A stretch of 14,052 nucleotides of DNA from Clostridia bacterium (lineage in GTDB: Bacteria > Bacillota > DSM-521 > Neomoorellales > Neomoorellaceae), in the NCBI GenBank assembly GCA_030445875.1, contig JASUSX010000020.1, positions 1-14,052 of the forward strand, read 5' to 3'. Below the pieces are notes generated by a model. That model saw only the letters and a list, made by a program, of their open reading frames with translations. It ran no database searches and had not been told where the DNA came from. Shown one piece after another: positions 1 to 8,685 of this stretch. Numbering within the stretch: position 1 is the stretch's first letter; every line of letters starts with the position of its first letter. The translations under genes were made by a program, and so were the position numbers.

Positions 1-1414
1 TCTCCGCTTCCGGGGTATAGTTAACACCATCGGCACCGTAGATCTCGGTGGCGATCTTATTAATCTTTTCTTTGATGCTCAGGTCCAGCTCATAAAGGGG
101 ATGGAAATTCGAGGGCTTAGTTTCGATAGTTTTGAGAACCTTTTCAGCCAGCTCCATGCCCCCGGCGCCGCCCCGGGCCCAGACCTCGGACCGGGCTACT
201 GCCGCGCCCGCCTTGTTGCACAGGTCGTAAAGGAGGTTCAGTTCGGCTTCCGTGTCGGTGGGGAAGGCGTTAATGGCCACCACGGCGGGCACGCCGAATT
301 TACCAACGTTCTCAATATGTTTCTCCAGGTTTTCGAAGCCCCGGCGCAGGGCCTCCACGTTCTCCTTAGCCAGTTCGGCTTTGGGCACGCCGCCGTGCAT
401 CTTGAGGGCCCGGACCGTGGCCACAATTACGGTAGCATCAGGCTTGAGGCCGGCGTAACGGCACTTGACGTCGTAGAATTTCTCCGCCCCCAGGTCGGCA
501 CCGAAACCGGCCTCGGTAACGACGTAGTCGGCCAGCTTCAGGGCTGTGCGGGTGGCAGTAATGCTATTACAACCGTGGGCGATATTGGCGAAGGGGCCGC
601 CATGGACAAAGGCCGGGGTATTCTCCAGGGTCTGGACCAGGTTGGGTTTAATGGCATCCTTCATCAGCAGGGCCATGGAACCATGGGCTTCCAGGTCGCC
701 GGCGGTTACCGGCTTGCCGTCGTAAGTGTAGCCGACGACAATCCGGCGGAAGCGTTCCTTCAAATCCATCAGGTCGCTGGCCAGGCAGAGGCAGGCCATA
801 ACCTCCGAAGCCACCGAGATGTCAAAGCCGCTCTCGCGGGGGACACCGTTGGCCTTACCCCCCAGGCCCAGGACGATATTGCGCAGGGCGCGGTCATTGA
901 GGTCGATAACCCGCCGCCAGGTAACGGTCCGGGGGTCAATATTCAGGGCGTTACCCTGCTGGAGGTGGTTGTCAACCATGGCCGCCAGCAGGTTGTGGGC
1001 GTAGGTAACGGCGTGGATATCACCGGTAAAGTGGAGGTTGATATCTTCCATAGGTACTACCTGGGCGTAACCGCCCCCGGCGGCGCCACCTTTAATCCCA
1101 AAGCTGGGACCCAGGGAAGGCTCCCGCAGGCAGACCATAACCTTTTTCCCCAGGCGGGCCAGGGCGTCGGTAAGACCGACACTGGTGGTAGTCTTACCTT
1201 CTCCGGCGGGGGTGGGGGTAATGGCGGTTACCAGGATCAGCTTGCCGTCCGCCTTGTCTTTAAGGCGGCGGTAAACATTGAGGGAGATCTTGGCTTTATA
1301 TTTACCGTAAAGCTCTACCTCATCCTCATCGATTCCCAGGGACCGGGCCAGCTCCAGGACGGGTTTCATTTTTGCCGCCTGCGCGATTTCAATATCGCTT
1401 GGTACGTTGGCCAA
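1..1414 (-). CDS. fhs: Formate-tetrahydrofolate ligase (formyltetrahydrofolate synthetase), 3' end beyond the window
   Basis: The enzyme joins formate to tetrahydrofolate using ATP, giving 10-formyl-THF. In acetogens this is the second step of the methyl branch of the Wood-Ljungdahl pathway, in the cytoplasm. The minus strand reads without a stop from 1414 to the window edge, 471 codons; the family is about 556-560 residues, so roughly the last 85-90 are missing. The protein opens [17 protein letters not shown] after the initiator. The nucleotide-binding loop [10 protein letters not shown] is at about residues 67-76, followed by [19 protein letters not shown] and, near the edge, [13 protein letters not shown]. 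The start is a TTG with AGGAG eight bases upstream; no in-frame ATG fits better. A sigma-A-like promoter lies about 150 bp upstream, so the gene is probably transcribed alone or heads a unit. A 454-codon plus-strand reading frame covers the same DNA and is only its shadow. The family assignment is secure. Confidence 0.97.
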   Translation of the reverse strand, partial: MANVPSDIEIAQAAKMKPVLELARSLGIDEDEVELYGKYKAKISLNVYRRLKDKADGKLILVTAITPTPAGEGKTTTSVGLTDALARLGKKVMVCLREPSLGPSFGIKGGAAGGGYAQVVPMEDINLHFTGDIHAVTYAHNLLAAMVDNHLQQGNALNIDPRTVTWRRVIDLNDRALRNIVLGLGGKANGVPRESGFDISVASEVMACLCLASDLMDLKERFRRIVVGYTYDGKPVTAGDLEAHGSMALLMKDAIKPNLVQTLENTPAFVHGGPFANIAHGCNSITATRTALKLADYVVTEAGFGADLGAEKFYDVKCRYAGLKPDATVIVATVRALKMHGGVPKAELAKENVEALRRGFENLEKHIENVGKFGVPAVVAINAFPTDTEAELNLLYDLCNKAGAAVARSEVWARGGAGGMELAEKVLKTIETKPSNFHPLYELDLSIKEKINKIATEIYGADGVNYTPEAE

Positions 1415-1572
1415 TTTAAGCACTCCTTTCCATCCGCAAAAATGTACATCCATGTTCATGTCTAATAGTGAAATTCTACACAATATCCCGTTTTCCTGCT
1501 CACCCCGCCGCTTCAGGCTTAAAGTTTAATTATTTAGTTTTTAGGGCCTGTCCCGCCTGGACCCTATCCATA

Positions 1573-1600
1573 ATTATAAACCCATCTTTTTATAAAACAA
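1573..1600 (-). promoter_or_regulatory. Probable sigma-A promoter for fhs
   Basis: On the minus strand a -35 hexamer TTGTTT (1600-1595) and a perfect -10 hexamer TATAAT (1578-1573) are 16 bp apart. Transcription would begin near 1566, leaving a leader of about 150 nt before the fhs TTG. The -35 sits about 40 bp past the stop of the preceding 114-codon gene. I looked for a riboswitch or terminator fold in the leader and saw only weak short stems. Confidence 0.7.
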
Positions 1601-1642
1601 ACAATTATTTTTGGTAGTATTACATCCAGAATAGCAAATAAA

Positions 1643-1987
1643 TTAACCCCTCCCCGGGCAGCCTGGTTCAGCCATTACCGGTAAAGTTTCCAACAGCAAG
1701 GCCTCCTGGACTACCGCCAGCAGCGCTTCCCGGGGAGCAGGCCCCAGTTCCCCCCGGCTAATATGAATATTAAAGGGCCGGGCTGCCACCCTAGCCGTGT
1801 CCAGGACCCGCAGCAGGGGAAAAGCCCGCCAGTCCAGGAGCCGCACTGCCACACCAACCCGGGATCCCGCTTCCTGCCCGCGGGCGGCTATGGCCCCCCC
1901 TCCCTTCTGGTTCAAGACCCGCGCCAGATGGTGGGCTACCCGCAGGTCGTCGGTACTGAGGTAAAGGGTATAATCCAGGGCCTCCAT
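1643..1987 (-). CDS. Hypothetical protein, 114 residues, downstream of niaR
   Basis: I do not recognise a family. The ATG at 1987 has AGGAGG eight bases upstream, which is a good ribosome binding site. It begins 32 bp after the niaR stop on the same strand, so the two are probably co-transcribed. The protein is soluble-looking: no signal peptide, no hydrophobic stretch long enough for a membrane segment, and an alternating pattern of short hydrophobic runs (VGVAVRLLDW at about 44-53, REALLAVVQEALLLE at about 86-100) that suggests a small alpha/beta fold. It ends in a Cys/Pro/Gly-rich tail. No catalytic motif is evident. Position beside a niacin-responsive repressor could suggest a link to NAD metabolism, but that is guilt by association only. 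The fhs promoter follows it. Confidence 0.75.
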   Translation of the reverse strand: MEALDYTLYLSTDDLRVAHHLARVLNQKGGGAIAARGQEAGSRVGVAVRLLDWRAFPLLRVLDTARVAARPFNIHISRGELGPAPREALLAVVQEALLLETLPVMAEPGCPGRG

Positions 1988-2019
1988 TCTGTGCGCCTCC
2001 TCTTCCTGTATTTCCTCGA

Positions 2020-2529
2020 TTATTCGAGGAGGAAACCCGCCCTGGCCAGGTTGGCGGCAATGGTGTCTAAAATTTCTTCCCCTCTGGCTTCTACCGTGTG
2101 CAGGTGGACGCCGTTGCCGGTAAGGACATACAGGGGACGGGCCCCGCTCTTCATCAGGCCGGTGACGAATTTCTGGACATCGTAACGGGAGGAAATCATC
2201 AGGTAACCCCGGATCTCCCCGTACAGGGGATGCTCAACTACCACATCAATAACTTTCCCCCCGTAATCGACCATAATCTGCAGTTCTTGCTCCAGCCCGG
2301 CCAGGTCGTGCTGGCAGGCAAAGGTCCGCCGGCAAAGGTTATCAGGGCCGGGCAGGAGATAGCCCTGGGGAGTAGCCAGGATATTTACCCCTGTAGCGCG
2401 CAAAACAGCCACATCCTGGACAATGACCTGGCGGCTTACCCCCAGGGTACGGGCCAGTTCCGTACCCTTGTGGGGGAGGTTGTTGTCTAAAAGCTGCAGG
2501 ATCCTCTGCCGGCGCTCGCTGGCTTTCAT
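2020..2529 (-). CDS. niaR: NiaR-type niacin-responsive transcriptional repressor (HTH + 3H domain)
   Basis: NiaR (YrxA) represses NAD-synthesis and niacin-uptake genes in Firmicutes when nicotinic acid is bound. The 169-residue protein has the expected two parts: an N-terminal winged helix (about 5-57, with TELARTLGVSRQVIVQDV as the helix-turn-helix) and a 3H domain named for its conserved histidines. H74, H100 and H142/H144 are all present. E82 lies eight residues after H74, the spacing I recall for the metal-binding His/Glu pair in the Thermotoga protein. The ATG at 2529 has GGGAGG six bases upstream. No nadABC or niacin transporter gene lies in this window, so its targets are elsewhere. 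It follows ndk but is separated from it by a terminator-like hairpin. No clear sigma-A promoter is visible in the short gap. Confidence 0.88.
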   Translation of the reverse strand: MKASERRQRILQLLDNNLPHKGTELARTLGVSRQVIVQDVAVLRATGVNILATPQGYLLPGPDNLCRRTFACQHDLAGLEQELQIMVDYGGKVIDVVVEHPLYGEIRGYLMISSRYDVQKFVTGLMKSGARPLYVLTGNGVHLHTVEARGEEILDTIAANLARAGFLLE

Positions 2530-2538
2530 AGCTTGCCT

Positions 2539-2574
2539 CCCGGTTAAAGGCGAGATACCCCACCCCGGTTAAAG
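2539..2574. repeat. Two 11-bp direct repeats in the ndk-niaR gap
   Basis: The sequence CCCGGTTAAAG occurs at 2539-2549 and again at 2564-2574 (plus strand), starts 25 bp apart, just upstream of the niaR start codon. The nearer copy overlaps the niaR ribosome binding site. Two same-face copies at this distance could be an operator, perhaps for NiaR itself; that is inference. Confidence 0.5.
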
Positions 2575-2595
2575 AAAAAGGCCGGTTACCCGACC
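2571..2595 (-). terminator. Intrinsic terminator overlapping the ndk stop codon
   Basis: On the minus strand GGTCGG and CCGGCC pair over 6 bp (one G-U) around a GTAA loop and are followed by TTTTTCTTT. The ndk stop codon TAA is inside the loop, so the last ndk codons form the 5' arm. It would end the ftsH-ndk transcript. Confidence 0.65.
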
Positions 2596-3020
2596 ATTGC
2601 TTCCCCCAGTTCCCCAGGGGTAAAGAAGAGGGCTATCTCCCTGGCCGCACTGGCCGGGGAATCCGAACCGTGGATCACATTGGCGTCTACTTCCAGGGCG
2701 TAATCGCCGCGGATGGTACCCGGAGCAGCATCCCGGGGATTGGTAGGCCCCATCATCTGCCTTAAACCGGCGATGACCCCCGGGCCCTCCAGGACCATGG
2801 CCACCACCGGCCCGGACGTAATGTGACGGATCAGTTCCTGGTAAAAGGGTTTACCCTCGTGCTCCGCGTAGTGTTTGGCTGCCAGTTCCGGTGGTATGCG
2901 CAGCATCTTTAAGGCAATAATGCGATAGCCTTTATTCTCCAACCTGCCAATTATAGCCCCGATGAGGCCCCGGGCCACCCCTTCCGGTTTAATCATGCTA
3001 AAGGTCCGTTCCACTACCAT
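2586..3020 (-). CDS. ndk: Nucleoside diphosphate kinase
   Basis: Ndk transfers the gamma phosphate from ATP to other nucleoside diphosphates through a phosphohistidine, keeping NTP and dNTP pools balanced in the cytoplasm. The 144-residue product has the N-terminal [12 protein letters not shown] signature with the conserved Lys at 11, and the active-site segment NVIHGSDS with catalytic His117. Length is typical. I place the start at the ATG at 3020 instead of the TTG at 3035: the TTG has no ribosome binding site, and the ATG gives a standard MVVERTF start. The ATG overlaps the ftsH stop by 7 bp (ATGGTAG), with AAAGGGG directly in front, so translation is probably coupled to ftsH. A terminator sits at its stop codon. 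Confidence 0.96.
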   Translation of the reverse strand: MVVERTFSMIKPEGVARGLIGAIIGRLENKGYRIIALKMLRIPPELAAKHYAEHEGKPFYQELIRHITSGPVVAMVLEGPGVIAGLRQMMGPTNPRDAAPGTIRGDYALEVDANVIHGSDSPASAAREIALFFTPGELGEAMVG

Positions 3021-4984
3021 ACCCCTTTCAGACAATGGAGGTAAGTTAATTTGATCAATAGATCCTTATTGAGATCCTTATTGCCGCCTCTACCGCCCTC
3101 CTGGCCCGGGCCGCTGGTGATCACAGGCTGCAGTTTTTCCCCGGCCACCGGCGCGGGTGGCTCCCCGCCCGGGTTATCCTCCCGTTCGTAGGCTTCGATA
3201 ATAGCTGTAAATTCCTCGGCTTCCAGGGTCTCCTTCTCCATTAAAGCCCTGGCGACCAGGTGGAGTTCCGCCATATGCTGCTTTAGGAGCCCCTTCGCCC
3301 GGTTATAGCAGTCGTCAATGATGCGCCGCGCTTCCTTATCTATAGAAAAAGCAACCGCTTCGCTATAATTACGGTCCCGGGCTATGTCCCGGCCCAGGAA
3401 AATGGTCTCCTGCTTACGGCCAAAGGTCAGGGGCCCCAATTCATCGGACATGCCAAACTCCGTAATCATCTTACGTACCAGTTCCGTAGCCCGCTCCAAA
3501 TCATTCTGGGCCCCTGTGCTTACTTCTTTCAGCACCAGGGCCTCGGCGACCCGGCCACCTAGGAGCATCGTTACCTGGTCCATGATTTGGGATTTGGTCA
3601 TATAGCGACGATCCTCTTTGGGCAAGAGCAAGGTATAGCCGCCGGCCCGGCCGCGGGGGATTATTGACACCTTGTGCAGGGGGTCAGTGTGGGGCAGGTA
3701 GTGGCCCAGCAGGGCGTGGCCAGCTTCGTGGAAGGCCACCAGCCTTTTTTCGTAATCGCTGATCACCCGGGATTTTTTCTCCGGCCCGGCAATCACCCGC
3801 TCAATGGAATCCTCCATCTCTTCCATACTGATTTTATGCTTACCGCGCCGGGCGGCCAGTAAGGCGGCCTCATTGACCAGGTTGGCCAGATCGGCCCCCG
3901 TAAAGCCCGGCGTCCGCCGGGCCAGGACATCCAGGTCTACGGCCTCATCCAGCGGTTTGCCCCGGACGTGCACCTTTAGTATCTCTTTCCGGCCCAGGAC
4001 ATCCGGAACATCGACGACTATCTGGCGATCAAAACGCCCGGGCCGCAGGAGGGCCGGGTCCAGGATATCGGGCCGGTTGGTAGCCGCGATGATAATAATC
4101 CCTTCATTGGCACTGAAGCCGTCCATTTCCACCAGTAACTGGTTCAGGGTCTGCTCGCGCTCGTCGTGACCCCCGCCCAGCCCGGCCCCGCGCTGGCGGC
4201 CCACAGCGTCAATCTCATCAATAAACACTATGCATGGCGAATTCTTTTTGGCCTGCTCAAAGAGATCCCTGACCCGCGAGGCACCCACGCCGACGAACAT
4301 TTCCACAAAATCCGAACCACTGATACTAAAGAAAGGCACCCCCGCCTCCCCCGCTACAGCCCGGGCCAGCAGGGTTTTGCCCGTGCCTGGGGGCCCGAAC
4401 AGGAGGACACCTTTGGGTATCCTGGCTCCCAATTCATTGAACTTACGCGGATTTTTCAGGAACTCGACGACTTCTTCTAATTCCTCTTTGGCTTCATCAG
4501 CGCCGGCCACGTCGCTGAAGGTAACCTTGCGTTTTTCGTCCGTATGCAACCGCGCCCGGCTCTTACCAAACTGCATTACCCGCGAACCGCCTCCCTGGGT
4601 CTGTTGCATCATAAAGAAGACCAAGCCTACCAGGAGGAGGATGGGCAACAGGCTACCCAGTAAACTCGTCCACCAGGGTGGTTGCGGCGGCGGCTGGGTA
4701 TTAATCACTACGCCCTTTTCCGTTAAACGGTCTACCAGGTTAGTGGTAGCCAGGGCATTGACCGTAAATTTAGTGCTATCCTTTAAGGTGCCATCGATTT
4801 TAATAATATTATCGTGGGGCGTTAAGGTTACATCCTTAACCTGGCCCTGGTCTACAGCCTGGTAAAAACGGGTTAAGTCCCATTCCTGGACAGGCTTTTC
4901 TGTCGGCGTCGATAGCCTGATAATGGAAACGGCCAGTAACACTATCAGCAGGTATACGGCCAGGTTCTTAAAGATTCGATTCAA
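3014..4984 (-). CDS. ftsH: ATP-dependent zinc metalloprotease FtsH
   Basis: FtsH is a membrane-anchored AAA+ protease that unfolds and degrades unassembled membrane proteins and some regulators; in Bacillus it is also needed for sporulation. In the 656 residues one sees a first membrane helix (about 7-23), an extracytoplasmic domain, a second helix (about 108-127), Walker A GPPGTGKT (197-204), Walker [10 protein letters not shown] (251-259), the second region of homology [19 protein letters not shown] (302-320), and the zinc site HEAGH (419-423) with a likely third ligand Asp495. The TTG start at 4984 has GAGGAGGG six bases upstream and a strong promoter. The C-terminal tail after about residue 603 is Gly/Pro-rich, then turns hydrophobic and overlaps the ndk start. 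In Bacillus hprT lies between tilS and ftsH; here it is missing. Confidence 0.98.
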   Translation of the reverse strand: MNRIFKNLAVYLLIVLLAVSIIRLSTPTEKPVQEWDLTRFYQAVDQGQVKDVTLTPHDNIIKIDGTLKDSTKFTVNALATTNLVDRLTEKGVVINTQPPPQPPWWTSLLGSLLPILLLVGLVFFMMQQTQGGGSRVMQFGKSRARLHTDEKRKVTFSDVAGADEAKEELEEVVEFLKNPRKFNELGARIPKGVLLFGPPGTGKTLLARAVAGEAGVPFFSISGSDFVEMFVGVGASRVRDLFEQAKKNSPCIVFIDEIDAVGRQRGAGLGGGHDEREQTLNQLLVEMDGFSANEGIIIIAATNRPDILDPALLRPGRFDRQIVVDVPDVLGRKEILKVHVRGKPLDEAVDLDVLARRTPGFTGADLANLVNEAALLAARRGKHKISMEEMEDSIERVIAGPEKKSRVISDYEKRLVAFHEAGHALLGHYLPHTDPLHKVSIIPRGRAGGYTLLLPKEDRRYMTKSQIMDQVTMLLGGRVAEALVLKEVSTGAQNDLERATELVRKMITEFGMSDELGPLTFGRKQETIFLGRDIARDRNYSEAVAFSIDKEARRIIDDCYNRAKGLLKQHMAELHLVARALMEKETLEAEEFTAIIEAYEREDNPGGEPPAPVAGEKLQPVITSGPGQEGGRGGNKDLNKDLLIKLTYLHCLKGVW

Positions 4985-5027
4985 GGGTTACCCTCCTCTT
5001 GCCCCGCCCTTCATCTTATAGGTATAT

Positions 5028-5056
5028 ATTGTAGCATAGAGAAAATATGATTGCAA
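5028..5056 (-). promoter_or_regulatory. Sigma-A promoter for ftsH-ndk
   Basis: Minus-strand TTGCAA (5056-5051) and TACAAT (5033-5028) are exactly 17 bp apart, five of six matches each to the consensus. Transcription would start near 5021, about 37 nt before the ftsH TTG, leaving room for its AGGAGG site. It lies between the tilS stop and ftsH. Confidence 0.8.
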
Positions 5057-5065
5057 TTTAACTTT

Positions 5066-6442
5066 TTAACTTTGTCCTTGGGGCCAGGGCTCCAACGTCA
5101 GGTGTAGGGCTACCTGCGTTGCCGGTGTGATCTTAAAATCATCAGCCAGGCGCCAACCCGCCACCCAGGCGATGCGGTCCCCGCTAATAACCAAGGGGAT
5201 CAGATGGCGCCGGGAGGCTGGACAACGGCTATCGATAAAAAAATCCTGCAGTTTCTTTCTCCCGGGCATACCTAAGGGGCGGAAGCAATCCCCCGCCCGC
5301 CAGTTTCGTACTACCAGGGGCCCTTCTACTTTACCCCAATCCAGCCAGGCTTCCTCATTCCCGTGGGTAAAAGCCGCCGGGGGTCTTTTAATCTCGGCGC
5401 GGATGGCCTGGTTCAACTCCGGCAAGGGCGTTAACCCCGGTACCTGCAACCGGTAAGAAAATGATCCGGGCCGAGGATTACCGGCCGGTAACTGGATCAT
5501 GAGTTCCTGCCCCCGGGCCTCAAAGCGCAAATAACCCGGCCAGGTAAGGACCCCGCCTTCCCTGGCTATCTCGCGGGCTCCCTCCACCTGGTTGAAGCTC
5601 ACCTTTCTCCCCAGGGCGGCCGCCGCCAGGCGTAAAACCCGGCGCTGCAGTCCCGGGGCCAGGCCCAGCCACCCCTGCCGGTTAAGAACCAGATAACCCT
5701 CCCCTTGGCGGAGGGTCACCCCACTTAAGGCTTCCCGGGCCAGTTGGGACAGGACTTCCTCGTCTTCCTGCAGGATAAGGGCGGTACGGCTTAAAGTCCT
5801 GGCAACAGCCGGGTTGAACTCCCGGGCCAGGAAGGGCAGCAGCAGGTGGCGGATTTTATTGCGCCGCAGGGCGGTATCCCAGTTGGTGCGGTCCTGGCGC
5901 GGCGCCAGGCCCTGCCGGTGGCAGTAGGCTTCGATGTCCGCCCGGGAGATAAAAAGCAACGGCCTGATTAGCGGGCCGTGGGAAGGGAGCATGGCTTTCA
6001 GTCCTGCCAGGCCACTACCCCGCAGGAGATTCAAAAGCACCGTCTCGGCCTGATCATCGGCCTGATGGCCCACGGCAATCTTACTGGCCCCCACCGCAGC
6101 GGCTACTTCCTGTAAAAAGCGGTAGCGTACCTCCCGGGCCGCTTCTTCCAGGGATAGGTGGTGCTCCTTCTGGTAGGCGGTAACATCCCGGCTGGCCACT
6201 GTTACCACCAGCCCCCAGGCCGAGGCTAGCTCCTCGACAAAGGCGGCATCAGCGGCAGCCTCCGGCCTGATACCGTGGTTTAAGTGGGCTACATGGAGGG
6301 TATGGCCTAGTTCTCCCTGCAGCTCCTTCAGGCTGTGCAGTAACGCCAGGGAATCCGGCCCGCCCGAGACTCCAACGACTATTTTATCGCCCGGTTGAAC
6401 CAGGCGATAGCGCTGAATCGTCTGCCGGACCTGGTCCAGCAT
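5066..6442 (-). CDS. tilS: tRNA(Ile)-lysidine synthetase TilS
   Basis: TilS attaches lysine to C34 of the CAU-anticodon tRNA-Ile using ATP, turning it from a Met-like into an AUA-reading tRNA. It is essential in most bacteria. With the ATG at 6442 the protein has 458 residues. The PP-loop IVVGVSGGPDSLALLHSL has its SGGPDS at 26-31; GHQADDQAETVLLNLLRGSG follows in the ATPase domain. The C-terminal TilS domain includes NWRAGDCFRPLGMPGRKKLQDFF. An upstream TTG at 6472 would add ten residues but has no ribosome binding site, whereas the ATG has AAGGGTG about eight bases upstream. About 109 bp separates it from spoIIE, with no clear terminator. The tRNA substrate is not in this window: the CAU tRNA nearby looks like elongator tRNA-Met. 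Confidence 0.96.
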   Translation of the reverse strand: MLDQVRQTIQRYRLVQPGDKIVVGVSGGPDSLALLHSLKELQGELGHTLHVAHLNHGIRPEAAADAAFVEELASAWGLVVTVASRDVTAYQKEHHLSLEEAAREVRYRFLQEVAAAVGASKIAVGHQADDQAETVLLNLLRGSGLAGLKAMLPSHGPLIRPLLFISRADIEAYCHRQGLAPRQDRTNWDTALRRNKIRHLLLPFLAREFNPAVARTLSRTALILQEDEEVLSQLAREALSGVTLRQGEGYLVLNRQGWLGLAPGLQRRVLRLAAAALGRKVSFNQVEGAREIAREGGVLTWPGYLRFEARGQELMIQLPAGNPRPGSFSYRLQVPGLTPLPELNQAIRAEIKRPPAAFTHGNEEAWLDWGKVEGPLVVRNWRAGDCFRPLGMPGRKKLQDFFIDSRCPASRRHLIPLVISGDRIAWVAGWRLADDFKITPATQVALHLTLEPWPQGQS

Positions 6443-6551
6443 AAGGTTGCACCCTTCAAATGGTTTTACCAAATTCTTGTTGTTTCCTTATTTCGGCATA
6501 ACCGGCCTTTTTCCTGCTTCACCTGGTGAGTTTTTCCGCAAAGAACCGACT

Positions 6552-8594
6552 TTATACCGCCATATTCCTTTCCAACCTGGCTACTATTACTGTCATATCG
6601 TCCCTCGGCTTGCCCTCCACCAGGGCGCGGGCCTGCTTCAAGAGGCGATCGGCTATCTCCTGGGGATGGTTGTCGCCTGCCCGCTGTAAAGCCCGGACCA
6701 GCCATTTTTCCTTTTCATTGATATCCCGGTGCGCCTCCAGGATGCCGTCGCTAACCATAACAAGCAGATCTCCCTCCTGCAGCTCTTCTTGCAGGGGTTC
6801 TAGCTGCAGGTCTTCCAGGATGCCTACCGGCAGGGAATGGCTACCCAGGGTTTTTACCAGGCCATCCCGCTGGATAAAGCTGGGGCAGGCTCCGAGTTTA
6901 TAAAACTCAGCGCCGGCAGCCAGGGTGTTGATCAGGGCCAGATCAAAGGTGGTGAAGCTCTCCTGGGGTGACCGCAGCAGGAGGACCATGTTAACGGTTC
7001 GCAGGGCCATCGCCGGGGTAAAACCGGCCGCCAACAGGTCCCGGATCAGTTCGGTGGCCGTACCACTGGTCTCGGCAGCCAGCCGCCCGGCACCCATGCC
7101 ATCCCCCAGGATAAGCAAATGCCTTCCCGGTCCCAGGTTGGCCGTAAGCCAGGCATCCCCGGAAACATCAGCCTGGTAACGGGGTGCCGCGGCCACACCT
7201 ACGCTCACCCGCCATGGTGGTAACTGCGCCTCTTCCCGCCGGCCTCCTGCGGGGGTACTCCCCTTATCCAGCATGGGGGCCAGGTTTTCCAGGAAAGCTG
7301 CCAGCCAGCTATTCAAACCATCCTCTGCGGGCCGGGCCTGGCCCTTACTGGCTGCACTGGTTAAGGCCGCCAGGAGCTCCCGGCCGCGGCTGCAGCGGGA
7401 GGCCAGCCATTCCGGCACATCAGCGCTGGTCAAGGCTCCCTGGCTCCCCTTTTGCAGTAATTCCTGGAGCAGGGTTAGCATTTGATCGCCCTCCAGCTCC
7501 CAGCAAACCTTCCCGGCCGGGCAACCCCGGCAGGTAGAGCGGGCGACCTCGCGCACGGTGAATAGCGGGCTTTCCCCAAAGCCAGAAAACTTGAGGCTGC
7601 GGGCTATACTCTTTAAGGCCGTTTTTAATTTCTCCGTTTCCCAGCCCTGCTCCTGGCCTGCCGCCGGGTTGACCGGTACGGCCAGGAACCTCTGCAGGTA
7701 ATTCACTAAGAAAGAGGGTGTAGCCACCAGGGCCAGGGCCACTACCCCGCCCTCTTTGAGGGCGGCCAGGACGCTCTCCTGGCCAAGAAAATAATTGGCC
7801 AGGAGCAGGTGCGCCAGCAGGAAACCGCCAATCACCCCTGGCTTACCCATACTCTTCAGGGAACCGGCAATTAGACCGCTGAAGGCCAGCAAGCCGGCCA
7901 GGGCCGGGGTTACCAGCTGGGAGAGGCTGGGGAGGAAGCCCACCGCCGCCCCGGCTGCGGCCCCGGCCCCCGGCCCACCGGCCAGGGCCACCAGCAGGAG
8001 CAGGTAACGGCTGATCAGCCCCTGGAGGGAAAGGTCAAAAACCTGCCACCCCTGCAGGCCCAGGAGGACCCCCAGGAGAAAAAGGCCGCCTCCCAGGAGC
8101 CGTTCTTCCTGGCGCGTGGTCGTGGTCGCTTCAACAAAGGCGATGCTCAACCCCCAGGCCAGGAGGGCTTCAAAGATCACCTGCACCCAGCCATAAAAGG
8201 AGGGCTGCCAGAGGGTAAGGCTTAAACCCCGCACCAGGATGATGGCTACCGGCGCCAGGGTAGCCCTGGTCAGGGTGCTTCCCTGGCGCAGGGCCGGATA
8301 GAGGCTAAATATCAATCCCAGGATCAGGAAGACGAGCAAACGGTCATAGGGCGGAGCGGGGCTGCCCAGCCAGGTTCCGGCCAGGCTTATGAGGACCACC
8401 GGCCAGAGGAGACGCGGCCTTAAGGTAAGGGTGGCAATAACGGCGGCTGGCCCAAAGGGGTAGAGTTCCCCCAGTAAAGCCCCCCGGGTCAGGAAAAATG
8501 ACGCCGCCAGGGAAAGAAAGTCGAGGAACAGGCGGGTTACCCCCGTCAGTTCTACCTCCTGCCGGTACGGGTGGACTCCAGTTTGATTAGCCAA
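6552..8594 (-). CDS. spoIIE: Stage II sporulation protein E (membrane PP2C-type phosphatase)
   Basis: SpoIIE sits in the polar septum and dephosphorylates the anti-anti-sigma factor SpoIIAA, releasing sigma-F in the forespore; it also binds FtsZ. The 680 residues show an N-terminal half rich in membrane helices (about 20-305), a central region with a Cys cluster CRGCPAGKVCW (355-365), and a C-terminal PP2C domain from about 461. Likely metal-binding acidic residues are D480 (VSGDAW), D498 (LGDGMGAG), D616 (SDGILEA) and D665/D666 (RDDMTVIV). The Bacillus protein is about 827 residues; the loss is mostly in the central region. The TTG start at 8594 has AAAGGCGGTGG upstream. The promoter region carries a 0A box and a 21-bp-spaced -35/-10 pair, fitting Spo0A control. 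Confidence 0.96.
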   Translation of the reverse strand: MANQTGVHPYRQEVELTGVTRLFLDFLSLAASFFLTRGALLGELYPFGPAAVIATLTLRPRLLWPVVLISLAGTWLGSPAPPYDRLLVFLILGLIFSLYPALRQGSTLTRATLAPVAIILVRGLSLTLWQPSFYGWVQVIFEALLAWGLSIAFVEATTTTRQEERLLGGGLFLLGVLLGLQGWQVFDLSLQGLISRYLLLLVALAGGPGAGAAAGAAVGFLPSLSQLVTPALAGLLAFSGLIAGSLKSMGKPGVIGGFLLAHLLLANYFLGQESVLAALKEGGVVALALVATPSFLVNYLQRFLAVPVNPAAGQEQGWETEKLKTALKSIARSLKFSGFGESPLFTVREVARSTCRGCPAGKVCWELEGDQMLTLLQELLQKGSQGALTSADVPEWLASRCSRGRELLAALTSAASKGQARPAEDGLNSWLAAFLENLAPMLDKGSTPAGGRREEAQLPPWRVSVGVAAAPRYQADVSGDAWLTANLGPGRHLLILGDGMGAGRLAAETSGTATELIRDLLAAGFTPAMALRTVNMVLLLRSPQESFTTFDLALINTLAAGAEFYKLGACPSFIQRDGLVKTLGSHSLPVGILEDLQLEPLQEELQEGDLLVMVSDGILEAHRDINEKEKWLVRALQRAGDNHPQEIADRLLKQARALVEGKPRDDMTVIVARLERNMAV

Positions 8595-8626
8595 AAAACC
8601 ACCGCCTTTACCATTACCTGGTAAAT

Positions 8627-8659
8627 ATTATAGGCTATTTTAGCCTCAAATCATGTCGG
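8627..8659 (-). promoter_or_regulatory. spoIIE promoter with 21-bp spacer (Spo0A-activated type)
   Basis: A perfect -10 TATAAT (8632-8627, minus strand) has no -35 match at 17 bp, but CCGACA (8659-8654) lies 21 bp upstream. Bacillus spoIIE and spoIIG promoters use sigma-A with a similarly long spacer and need Spo0A-P. The -35 is itself part of a TGTCGGC 0A-like heptamer on the plus strand. Transcription would start near 8620. Confidence 0.65.
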
Positions 8660-8685
8660 CTTCGGGCAACGGCGGTGGATAATCT

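Noticed and set aside
101..1465. 454-codon open frame on the plus strand
   Set aside because: It lies opposite fhs codon for codon, has no recognisable protein motif and no convincing start; it is a shadow caused by GC-rich codon use.
1415..1566. THF riboswitch before fhs
   Set aside because: I could not find the conserved core or pairing pattern of known folate riboswitches in the leader.
4166..4865. Plus-strand frames of 104 and 211 codons over ftsH
   Set aside because: Both are antisense to the conserved AAA+ region of ftsH, with low-complexity Arg/Ser/Thr-rich products and no ribosome binding site.
6443..6551. Small gene in the spoIIE-tilS gap
   Set aside because: Reading frames here are short, have no ribosome binding site, and the in-frame TTG at 6472 only lengthens TilS.
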